Below the pieces are notes generated by a model. That model was not told the DNA's origin. It searched no databases and saw only the letters and a program-made list of their open reading frames with translations. Positions 1 to 9,900 of a DNA stretch of 64,000 bases are shown here, piece after piece. Source of the DNA: Planctomycetota bacterium. Its GTDB lineage: Bacteria > Planctomycetota > SZUA-567 > H5-PLA8. Both the position numbers and the translations under genes were made by a program. The DNA lies in NCBI GenBank assembly GCA_027493525.1, contig JAOSKN010000003.1, forward strand, positions 1,946,467 to 2,010,466. The letters run 5' to 3'. Position 1 is the stretch's first letter. The number at the start of each line of letters is the position of its first letter.

Positions 1-1014
1 ATCTTCCCGCAGCGCGACTGCAACGGCGCGCCGGTCGGAAGCGCGTACTATTCGCCCGGCGACGGCCGCGACTTCGCCTTCGACTCGGGCCCCGAGGCCG
101 AGAAAGAGATGGAGCGGCTCAAGGCCGAGGGCAAGGAGGTTCCCAAGGTTTACGGGTTGGAACTCTTCGCCTACCGCGAGTACCTCAAGCGCGTCTACGC
201 GCTCTTCTGCCAGCACGGCAAGCCGCCGATCATCACGACCCACATGACCAACACCATGATCTGGCCCCTCCACTCCTTCGCGACCGTGGCCTTCGACTGC
301 GAGGACCAGGGCCGTTTCAGCACCGCCGGGACCACCTACATGGACGCCTGGACGCTTGAGCGCTTCGAGATCATGGATAACCCCGAGCGAACGGGGCTGG
401 TCACCGTCCCGATGTTCAAGGGCCAGTACCTTACCAAGTACAACGACGCGCAGAAGTTCGCGGCGCTGCGCTCGGCCTGGGCCATGTGGCTGCTCTTCGA
501 CCACAGCTTTGCGATCGTCGGGCACGGCGGCATCCCGGCGAAGAAACTCGCCGACGTCGCCGGGCGCGAATACTACGGGACCGACGTCGAAGTGCTCCTG
601 TTCTGGCGCAACGAGGCGTACCTCACGCTGAAGGCCGAGGTTCCCGCGCAACTGGCCGAGGAAGACTTGCCCAAGAAATGGAAGGCCAAGTACTGGAGCG
701 ACGAGCAGCGGGAAGCGGTCAAGCGCGAGCCGCTACGCGCCACGCTCTACAAGAAAAACGGCCGCGCGCTGCTGGTCGTCGCAAACTTCCTCAAGAAGCC
801 GATCAAGGCCGAGGTGAGCGTGGACCTCGAACGCTTGGGCGTTCCCGCCGCCGCCCGCGCGAGCTTCGCCGTGGAGGACGTGGACGACTGGAAGCCCAAG
901 GACGATCTCCCGATCCCGCCGCCCGACCGCGATCTTGCCCACAAGGCCAACGTGCTCACCTTCACGGTCGGCGGACAGGATTTCCGCGCCGTGGAACTCA
1001 AGTGGAAGCCGTAG
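1..1014 (+). CDS. Glycoside-hydrolase-like protein, 3' part (5' end outside window)
   Basis: The reading frame is open from base 1, so this is the C-terminal 337 residues of a longer protein that begins upstream; the first internal ATG (109) is not a credible start. The visible part contains an aromatic-rich stretch (HMTNTMIWPLHSF, YMDAW, FWRNEAYL) followed by a C-terminal beta-rich region (residues about 240-337) of the kind that closes large glycoside-hydrolase-like proteins of planctomycetes and relatives (DUF6067-type). The catalytic part is not resolvable from this fragment. The neighbours (fucosidase, beta-helix proteins, large secreted protein) fit a carbohydrate role. The family assignment is from memory of sequence style and is moderate at best; that it is a real coding end is near certain. 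Confidence 0.6.
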   Translation: MFPQRDCNGAPVGSAYYSPGDGRDFAFDSGPEAEKEMERLKAEGKEVPKVYGLELFAYREYLKRVYALFCQHGKPPIITTHMTNTMIWPLHSFATVAFDCEDQGRFSTAGTTYMDAWTLERFEIMDNPERTGLVTVPMFKGQYLTKYNDAQKFAALRSAWAMWLLFDHSFAIVGHGGIPAKKLADVAGREYYGTDVEVLLFWRNEAYLTLKAEVPAQLAEEDLPKKWKAKYWSDEQREAVKREPLRATLYKKNGRALLVVANFLKKPIKAEVSVDLERLGVPAAARASFAVEDVDDWKPKDDLPIPPPDRDLAHKANVLTFTVGGQDFRAVELKWKP

Positions 1015-1054
1015 AGGCTGCTCGATATGGTGAATGGGTAAGGAGCCGAACGTG

Positions 1055-1075
1055 CAGGCGTGATTCGCGCGCCTG
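1055..1075 (+). terminator. Weak hairpin after the first gene, possible terminator
   Basis: A 6-bp stem (caggcg/cgcctg) lies 40 bp after the stop codon, followed by a T-containing but interrupted stretch. There is no clean T-run, so termination here is only a possibility. Confidence 0.25.
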
Positions 1076-1198
1076 TCCGTTTGACTTGTATTGCATTGAA
1101 AATAAACAGGTTATGAAAGCATTGAAAAAACCCGCCTAATCCGGACCCCGGCCTGCATGAGTTTGCGAAGGGCAGGCCGTTGCGGACTGGAGATAATC

Positions 1199-1732
1199 GT
1201 GAGCGTGGCGAACCCCGGCAACCGCGTACCGCTTGTGCAGTTCCTGACCAGGAAGCAGGCGCTCGTGCAGGCGTACGCGTACGCGATCGTCCGAGACTTC
1301 CAGACGGCGGAGGACGTGTACCAGGAGGTCGCGCTGCGGGTCGCCGAATGCTGGGACGAGTTGCCGGCTGGCGACGGCCTTGAGCGCTGGCTGAAGGAAG
1401 CCACGCGCCGCAAGGCCCTCGAGGCGCGCCGCAAACTCAAGCGCCAGCTCACGCTCTCCCCGGAAGTGCTCGCGCTGGTCGAACCGCATTTCATCGAGCG
1501 TCCTCGCGTCAACGACCCGCGCAAGGAACTCCGCGCGGTCATGGCTGGTTGCGTCGAGAAGCTCGAACGCGCCGCGCGCACCGCCGTCCAGGCCCGCTAC
1601 GCCGAGAACCGCTCCTGCGACGAGATCGCCGCCGAACTGCGGAGGCCCGTGCAGGGCGTCTACGCGCTGCTCAAGCGGGCGCGGCTGGCCCTGGCAGAAT
1701 GCGCCGAGCGGGCGCAGGCCGCTCAAGCTTGA
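1199..1732 (+). CDS. ECF-type RNA polymerase sigma factor
   Basis: A 177-residue sigma-70-family protein of the extracytoplasmic-function type. Region 2 is visible as the segment with AYAIVRDFQTAEDVYQEVALRV near the N-terminus, which binds core polymerase and melts the -10 element. Region 4 lies near the C-terminus (ARYAENRSCDEIAAEL...GVYALLKRAR), a helix-turn-helix for the -35 element. I start it at GTG 1199 because a GGAG lies seven bases upstream; an in-frame ATG at 1157 has no such site and would add 14 residues. The next gene begins 10 bp downstream and encodes a membrane-anchored anti-sigma-like protein, the usual arrangement for a sigma factor held inactive at the membrane until a signal arrives. 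Confidence 0.85.
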   Translation: MSVANPGNRVPLVQFLTRKQALVQAYAYAIVRDFQTAEDVYQEVALRVAECWDELPAGDGLERWLKEATRRKALEARRKLKRQLTLSPEVLALVEPHFIERPRVNDPRKELRAVMAGCVEKLERAARTAVQARYAENRSCDEIAAELRRPVQGVYALLKRARLALAECAERAQAAQA

Positions 1733-1742
1733 GGAGCCCCGC

Positions 1743-3821
1743 ATGGCGCGCGACATCCATCTCGATGAACTGCTGGTCGCTTACCTCGCCGGCGACATCT
1801 CCGAGCGGGACTTGGCGGAATTGGAGGGGCGCCTCGTGGCGGAACCCGCCGCGCGCGCGCGGTTGGCTGAGCTTTGCGAACAGGACCTCGCGCTTCGCCA
1901 AGCCCTGTCGTCCACCCGGCTGGCCTCGGACGAATCCCAAACAGTCGAAAAGCTGCCTCCGAATCACGAGGACGTGCCGGAACCGGTCGCCGCGCAGGCC
2001 AGGCCGGACATTCAGTTCGGCCCGGGCCTCGAGGAGAAGTCGCGCAGCCGCCGCGCATCTTCGCGCCGAATCGTTCTGCGCCAGTTGCAGTGCAAGCGCG
2101 CCGAGGCGGCGCGCGGCCACGGGACCGCGGCGCTGATCGCCGCCGGCGTCCTGGTCGCGTTCCTGGTCGGGTTGACGATGCTGCGCGCGCCCGAACCCCA
2201 TCGGCAGGCGCTGGAACAGCGGCAGCAGGAGACGCTGGAAGCGCATCGCGCCGCGCGCCAGGATCTCAGCAGCCAGCGCGCCGAGGTCGAGAACGCCCAG
2301 GCCAAGCTGAAGGAATCGGAGAGCGCGCGCGCCGTGGCGCGGCGCGAACTCGAACGCCTGCAGGCCGAGCAGGAACGCGTGGCGCAGGCGCAGGCCGTCG
2401 AGGAAGAACGCCGCCGCGCGCTGGAAGACCTGGAAGCCCGCCAGCGCCGCATCCGCGAAGACCTCGCCGCGCGCGAAGCCGCCGAGAAGGAGCTTGAGCG
2501 CCGGCTTGCCGAAGCGCGCCAGCGCGCCGAAGAGGCCGAGCGGCGTGTCGCGGCGATCGAGCGGGAAGCCGAGGAATTGGGCCGCGTCGTCTTCGTCGCC
2601 GAGTTGCGTCGTCCGAACGCCGAGGCCCCGCGCCTGGTCCGCGCCGGCGGCGAGACGCTGCCCTTGCGCGACGGCCTGGAACTGCGCAAGGGCGACCGCA
2701 TCGAGACGTTCGGCGCCGGCATGGCGCCCGGTGAGGCCGGCCCGCGGCCGGCGTTGGCCGCGCTCGAGTTCAACACCGGCGCGACGCTCGACTTGGCCGC
2801 CGAAACGCGCCTCGAGTGCCTCGGGTACGAGGCGTTGCGCGCGGACAGCGGTCAGCTTTATGCCAGCGTTCATTCCGCCGCGTCTTTCGAAATCCAGACG
2901 GCCTGCGCCACGCTCAAGGCCGAGCGCAGCCGCTTCGGCCTGCGCATCGGCGCAGACGAATCGGAAGTGCTGGTCGAAGAAGGCGCCGTGACCTTCGGGA
3001 ACGAACAGGGCCGCGTGAAGCTCCAGGCCCTGCAGCGCAGCGCCGCGCGCAAGGGCTTCGCGCCTTCTCCGGCGCGCGCGCTGGACCCCGCGGACCTGTG
3101 GCGCGGGCGCGCGGCGCGCGCGTACCGGGCCGCGGTCGTGCAGGCGAACCCGCCCACGCCGAAGGACCTCGTGGCCAACGGGCAGTACCTGCTCAAACTA
3201 CTTGACCGCGCCGCCGAACAGGGCGCCCGGCTGATCGTGCTCCCCGGCAACGCGCTCCATCCGCGTGCGATCGAAGGCAACGGCCGGCCGGGCCCGGAAC
3301 TGGTCCAGAAGCTCGACGGCCCGTTCCTCAGCGCCGTGGCGGCACGCGCGAAGCAGCTTAAGGTTGGCGTCGCGCTGGGCGTGTACCTCGAGGAGCCTGA
3401 CGGCAACCGTTATGTCGCCTGCCTGCTCTACGGACCCGATGGCAAGCTTCTGCATAAGCAGTACAAGGTCGCGTTGGCGTCCCGCGAGACCGGCTTCGCG
3501 ACGCCGGGCCAGGACTTCGCCGCCGCCGACACGCCCTTCGGCCGCGTAGCGATGATCCATTCCAAGGACGTTCACTCCGGCACGGGGCTCCGCGAAGCCG
3601 TCGCGGCGAAGCCGGACCTGTTGCTCGTTGTTAACGCCGACCCGGACACTTCGCGTTACTTCGAACTTCTCGCGCCTCTGGCCGCGAAGGATCGCATCGC
3701 CGTGCTCATGGCCAACAGCTACTACGACGCCATGGATGGCTCCGCCGCCTTCCTGCCGGGAGGCGAAGTGCGGAAGAGCGCCGCCGCGGAAGAAAGCGTT
3801 TACGTGGACCTGACGAGATAG
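1743..3821 (+). CDS. Membrane anti-sigma/FecR-like protein fused to a catalytically dead nitrilase domain
   Basis: A 692-residue fusion. Residues 1-60 form a small helical N-terminus like that of anti-sigma factors (LLVAYLAGDISERDLAELE). About 128-147 is one membrane span and about 150-290 a long charged coiled coil. About 305-440 is FecR-like (GDRIETF, CATLKAERSRFGL, VLVEEGAVTFGN). Residues 460-692 follow the carbon-nitrogen hydrolase fold (AAVVQANPP, GARLIVLPGN, YGPDGKLLHKQYK). Of the family's Glu-Lys-Cys triad only the lysine (K572 or K575) is recognisable: the glutamate position reads PGN (502-503) and the cysteine position reads H606 (AMIHSKD). It follows the sigma gene by 10 bp with a GAGGAG ribosome site. 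Inference: the dead nitrilase is an extracytoplasmic sensor or scaffold controlling the sigma factor. Confidence 0.8.
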   Translation: MARDIHLDELLVAYLAGDISERDLAELEGRLVAEPAARARLAELCEQDLALRQALSSTRLASDESQTVEKLPPNHEDVPEPVAAQARPDIQFGPGLEEKSRSRRASSRRIVLRQLQCKRAEAARGHGTAALIAAGVLVAFLVGLTMLRAPEPHRQALEQRQQETLEAHRAARQDLSSQRAEVENAQAKLKESESARAVARRELERLQAEQERVAQAQAVEEERRRALEDLEARQRRIREDLAAREAAEKELERRLAEARQRAEEAERRVAAIEREAEELGRVVFVAELRRPNAEAPRLVRAGGETLPLRDGLELRKGDRIETFGAGMAPGEAGPRPALAALEFNTGATLDLAAETRLECLGYEALRADSGQLYASVHSAASFEIQTACATLKAERSRFGLRIGADESEVLVEEGAVTFGNEQGRVKLQALQRSAARKGFAPSPARALDPADLWRGRAARAYRAAVVQANPPTPKDLVANGQYLLKLLDRAAEQGARLIVLPGNALHPRAIEGNGRPGPELVQKLDGPFLSAVAARAKQLKVGVALGVYLEEPDGNRYVACLLYGPDGKLLHKQYKVALASRETGFATPGQDFAAADTPFGRVAMIHSKDVHSGTGLREAVAAKPDLLLVVNADPDTSRYFELLAPLAAKDRIAVLMANSYYDAMDGSAAFLPGGEVRKSAAAEESVYVDLTR

Positions 3822-3954
3822 CGCGGCCGACCTGCGCGCCGCGAGCCGAGCCTACGGAAAAGGACGCCGGACCCCCGGTACCACCGGGCGCAAGCGGGGA
3901 GCGCTTCCTCGCGCGGGGATATTCTGTCCCCGCAAGGACGAAAGGATGCCTTAG

Positions 3955-6900
3955 ATGATGCCCAAGGCCCTGACTCGTTTCATGCTCGCCGTACTCCTCG
4001 TCTTGCCCTTGGCGCGGGCTGGGACCGTCTTCCCCGGCGCGGCCTGGGAGACGCGCACGCCCGTCCAGGCCGGCCTGGACGCGGCCAAGCTCGATCAGTT
4101 CCGCGCTCTTGCCGGCGGCGGCCCCGGCTGCGTTATCAAGGACGGCTATCTGGTCTATTCGTGGGGCACGCAGACGTTGCACGGCGAATGGGCCTCGGCC
4201 TCCAAGCCCGTCTACGCCACCTTGATGTTCATGGCCATCGAGGAAGGCCGCGCCGGCGGCGTCGGCGACTTGGTCAAAGACTACAACTGGAACCTCAGCG
4301 CCAAGGACCAGACCATGACGCTCGAGCATCTCGCCAACATGATCTCCGGCTACGCGCTGCCCGAGAATCCCGGCGCGGCGTGGGGCTACAACGACTACGG
4401 GATCAAGCTCTGGGCGCTCACGCTCCTCAACCGCATGTACGGCGCCGACGCCGCCAGCGACGCGGAGACCGAAGCCGTCTTCCTCGCCGCCAACCGCTTC
4501 GGCCCGCTCCAGTTTCAGGACGGCGACGTGCTGACGATCAAGAACGGCGCGCCGCGGATCAACATGACGCCGCGAGACTTCTGCCGCGTCGGCTGGTTCT
4601 GGCTCAACAGGGGCCGCTGGAACGGCGCGCAGCTCGTTCCGCAAAGCTACTTCGACAACTACATGAAGCCCATCGTCCCCGCGGGACTCCCCCGCACCGC
4701 CGGCGGGACCAACGACTACCTGGGGATCGGCTCCCATGGCGGCGGCTCCAACCAGACCGCGCTGGGGCCGGGCATCTACGGGTACGCCTGGTGGCACAAC
4801 CCCAACCGGCAGACGTGGCCCGACGCGCCGGCCGATACGTTCCAGGCCAACGGCCACTGGAACAAGGAGGTCCTGACCGTCATCCCCAGCCTGGGTATCG
4901 TCGCCGCCTGGCGCGGCGGGACCGGCGCGCCCACCGATTCGTTCGCCGGCCCGATGAACTTGGTCCTCAAACCGCTCGTCGAGTCCGTCCAGGCCGCGCC
5001 CGCCAACCAGGCGCCGAGCGTGGACGCCGGCCCCGATCGCACGGTCACGCTCCCCGTCTCCGCGTCGCTCGACGGCGCCGTCAGCGACGACGGCCTCCCC
5101 AATCCGCCCGGCACGGCGACCGTTATGTGGTTCAAGCAAAGCGGCCCCGGCACGGTCACGTTCGGCAATGCGAACGCAGTGGATACCACGGCCAGTTTCT
5201 CGGCGGCCGGCACGTACGTGCTGAAGCTGGAGGCCGGCGACGGCGAACTCTCCGCGAGCGATACCGTCACCGTCACGGTGAATCCCGCGCCGCCGTCCGG
5301 TCCGTTGCCCGGGCAAATCATCGTCCATCCCGACACGCCGCGCTGGCTGGCCTACAACCGCGATAACGACGGCGACGGCAAACCGGACCCCTTCTTCATG
5401 TGCGGTCCAGGCGATCCCGAGGACTTCCTCTACCGCGGCGCGCGCAACGCCGACGGCACGCGCAGCGGCGACCAGTTGACCCTGATCGACAAAATAATCG
5501 GCACCGGCGCCAACTGTATCTATTTCCAGGCCGTCCGTTCCCACGGCGGCGATGGCGCGGCCGACCACAACCCCTTCGAAGGCTCCGATCCCAACAACGC
5601 GCTCGATCCCGACATCCTCAACCAATGGGAGCTCTGGTTCGACGCGATGGACGATAACGGTATCGTGATCTACTTCTTCTTCTTCGACGACAGCGCCGGG
5701 TTCGCCGCCGCGCGCGAAGATTACATGCTTTGCGAACTCGTCAACCGCTTCGAGCACCACAAGCACTTGGTCTGGTGCATCGCCGAGGAGTACCAGGAAC
5801 AGTTCACCGCCGCGCGCGTCTCGGAATTGGCCGCCATCGTCCGCGCCGAAGACGACCACGACCACCCCATCGCCGTCCACAAGCTCTCCGGACTGAGCTT
5901 CAGCGAGTTCGCCGACGACCCCAACATCGACCAGTTCGCGATCCAGTACAACCAGGGCGCCGCCGACTCGCTGCATGCCGGCATGGTCACCGCCTGGGAC
6001 AACGCCGCCGGCAAGTACAACCTCAACATGTCAGAGGCCGCGAGTTACGGAACCGGCGCCACGGCGCGCCTGAAGGATTGGGCCTGCGCGATGGGTGGCG
6101 CGTACGTCATGCGGCTGGGGATGGACATCGCCTCGACTTCCGTCTCGGACCTCCAGGATTGCGGCCGGCTGCGCGCGTTCTTCGAGTCCTTCGACGTCTC
6201 CGCCCTGGCGCCGCACGACGAACTGAAGCATGGCGGCACCCAATACGTTTTGGCCAACCCCGGCGCGGCGTATGCGGCCTACGCCTCGAATCTCAGCGGG
6301 AGCTTGGGGTTGAAGAGCCTGACGTCGGGAACCTATACGCTCAAGTGGCTCGATTGCGTCACCGGCGCGAGCGTCACGCAGAACGGCGTCGGCGTGGCCG
6401 CCGGCGACCAGACCTTCGCGAAGCCCGGCGGGATCGGCAACGAGCTGGCGCTCTACCTCAAGCGCACCGGCGGCGGCGCCAACGCCGCGCCCACCGCGCT
6501 GCCGCAGAACGTGAGCGTCGCGTACCAGACCGCACAAGCGATCGCCCTGACGTATACGGATCCCGACGGCCCCGGCCCGTACACGTTCGCGATCGCGAGC
6601 GGACCGGCGCACGGCGCGCTGAGCGGCAACGGCGCGAATCGAACCTACGCGCCGGCGGCCGGCTACAGCGGCCCCGACAGCTTCGCCTTCACGGTCCACG
6701 ACGGGCTGGCGACCTCTGCCGCGGCGACGGTCTCGATCACGGTCCAGGCGCCGGGCAATGCCGCGCCCGTCGCGAACAACCAGAGCTTATCGACGCCGCA
6801 AGGCACGCCGGTCACGATGAGCCTTTCGTACTCCGATCCGGACGGCCCCGGCCCGTACACGGTCACGATTCTTTCGCAGCCGACCCACGGTTCGCTCGGC

Positions 6901-9900
6901 GGCGCCGGCAACGACCGCACGTACACGCCCGCCGCCGGCTACACGGGCGCGGACAATTTCACCTGGCGCGTGAACGATGGCCTCGCGAACAGCAACACCG
7001 CCACCGTCTCCCTTGCCGTGACCGCGCCGCCGGCAGCCGGCTTGCTCGCGCATTGGAAGTTCGACGAGACCTCCGGCACGGTCGCGGCCGACGCCACGGG
7101 CAACGGCTGGACGGGCACGCTCGTCAACGGGCCAACCTGGACGGCGGGGCAGGTGAGCGGTGGGTTGCAGTTCGACGGGAGCAACGACCGCGTCTCCGTC
7201 GCGGGGACTTTCGCGCCGCCGGCCAAGGGCACCGTCGCGTTCTGGGCCATGGTTACGATCGACGGCGCGCGCCAGCGCATCCTGGGCGGGCACGACGCAT
7301 GGGAAATCACCATCGAGAGCAACGGAAAGCTTGCCAACCAACTCAACTCCGCCGGGAGCAACACGCTCCAGAGCGCCGCGAGCGTGCCCAACGGCCAGTG
7401 GCTTCATGTCGCCTGCACCTACGACAGCGCGAGCAACGCGCGGCAGACGTATTTCAACGGTTCGCTCGACGCCTCGAGCACGAACCACGACAACACCGGC
7501 CCCGGATCGTTTGCGCTCACGCTGGGCACGCGGACCGGCGCGAGCGATTACTTCTCCGGCGTGCTCGATGACGTGCGCATTTACGACCGCGTACTAAGCG
7601 CCGCCGAGATCGCCGCGCTCGCGAATACGCCCCCGCCGAACCAGCCGCCCGCGATCGAGTCCGGAGCCTGGGCGAACCCGAATCCCGTGACGCTGCCGGC
7701 GACGACCGCCGTCAACGTGGTCGCCAGCGACCCCGACGGCGGCCCGCAGCCGTTGGCGTATACGTGGTCGAAGGTAAGCGGTCCGGGCTCGGTGGGCTTC
7801 ACGCCGAACGGGAGCGTTTCGGCCAGCCAGAGCACCGCGTCTTTTTCGGCCGCCGGCGAATACACGCTGCGTGTCAGCGTCTCCGACGGCGAGGCGACCG
7901 TCACCGACGATGTGGTTGTCGCCGTCAACCCCGCCCCGCCCTCCAACACCGCGCCCGACGTCGGCGCGGGGCCGGATCTCGTTCTCACATTGCCCGCCAG
8001 CGCCTCGCTCGGCGGCTCGGTCGGCGACGACGGACTGCCCAATCCGCCCGGTGCGGTCACGGTGACCTGGTCCAAGCTCAGCGGACCCGGCGCGGTTACG
8101 TTCGGCAATGCGAATGCGATCGCTACGAGCGCCTCCTTTAGTGTTGCGGGCACGTACACGCTGCGCCTGACGGCGTCCGATTCGCAGCTCTCTGCGAGCG
8201 ATGACGTGACCGTCATCGTCAACCCCGCGCCGCCGGTCAACGCCGCGCCGGCCGTCAGCGCCGGTCCCGACTTGGCCGTCACGCTCCCGGCGAGCGCCAC
8301 GCTGGACGGAGCCGTGAGCGACGACGGGCTGCCGAATCCTCCTAGCGCGGTAAGCGTCGCATGGGCGAAGGTGAGCGGCCCCGGCACGGTAAGCTTCGGG
8401 AACTCGAACGCGGTGGACACGACGGCGACCTTTTCGGCGCCGGGCGGCTATATACTGCGCCTGACGGCCTCCGACTCGCAGCTTTCGGCAAGCGACGAGG
8501 TGTTCGTCGCCGTGGACGCGATGCCCGTCTCCAGCCTGATCGCCAACGTCGTCGCCAGCACCGGCACGGCGTACGAAGTGGACACCCTTGCCGCCGGCAA
8601 ACTCGTCTACGTGGACCGCGCTTTCACGTTCACCAACGTGCCGGCGGCGTACGCCGGCCAGGAGTTCATTCGCACGGCGAACAACGACAAGACCGTGAAC
8701 GCCGCGAACTATCTGACCTTCACGCTCACCGCCGCCGCGAGCGTCTACGTCGCCTACGACGTGCGCGCGAGTTCGGCGCCGTCCTTCATCGATGGATCCT
8801 GGACAACCGTCGCCGACACGCTTGGCACCAGCGATGTCTCCCGCGTGCTGTACCGGAAGGATTTCGCCGCGGGCACGGTGGTGCTGGGAGGTAACCAGCA
8901 GGGCGGTCCCACGGGCGCGGGAAGCAATTACAACGTGCTCGCTATCGCCGGCGGCTCGCCGCCTCCCCCTCCGAATCAGCCTCCGCAGATCACGAGCGTC
9001 GCCGCGTCGCCCAACCCCGTTACGCTGCCGGCCGGCGTTATGCTCGGCGCGAGCGCCGTCGATCCCGACGGCGGGCCTGCGCCGCTGAGCTACGTCTGGT
9101 CGCAACTGAGCGGCCCCGGCACGGTCAGCTTCGTCGGCGCCAACGCCGCGAGCGCGAGCGCGAGTTTCTTCGCCGCGGGGACGTATGTGCTGCGCGTCAC
9201 GGTCTCTGACGGCATGGCCAGCGCGTACGCCGACGTGAGCGTGGACGCGAATCCCGAGCCGCCGCCTCCGCCGCCCGCCGGCTTCGAACTGGCCGTGGCC
9301 TTCGTCTCGACCGGCAAGGCGTACGATCTGTCCGTCGCCGAAGCCGGCGGGCTGATCTACATCGACCGCAGCTACACGATCGCGAGTTTGAGCGCCGCGC
9401 TCGGAGGCGCCGCGCTGATCCGCACGGCCAACAACGATAAGAACGTAGCCGTGAACCCGCATCTCACCTTTACGATCAGCCAGGCCGCGACGGTCTACGT
9501 GGGATACGACAAGCGTGCGACAGCGCTTCCCGCGTGGCTCGACGGGAGTTGGACGCTGACGGGCGAGAGCCTTGCGAGCACCGACGGCGCGGCCGGCCCG
9601 ATGCGCGTCTATGCGAAGAGCTTCCCCGCCGGCAGCGTGACGCTGGGCGGGAACAAGCACGGGGGGAACACCGGCGCGGGGAGCCACTACGTCGTGATCG
9701 TGGCGCCAAGCGCGAGCGGCGCGGGCGACGGCGTCGGCAGCCGCGCGGCGGCCGGCGCGAGGGGCTTCGAGCCCGCGCGCCTGTGGTGGCACGACGGGGA
9801 CCGTGACGGCGACGGTCTGCTGGACGTCTTCGAACTCGCGCGCGGCCTGAATCCGGACGCCATCGACAGCGACGGCGACGGCAATTCCGACGAACACGAG

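Noticed and set aside
3706..5976. 756-residue minus-strand ORF opposite the giant protein gene
   Set aside because: Antisense shadow in GC-rich DNA: low-complexity Val/Gly/Arg content and no domain, while the plus strand shows clear domains.
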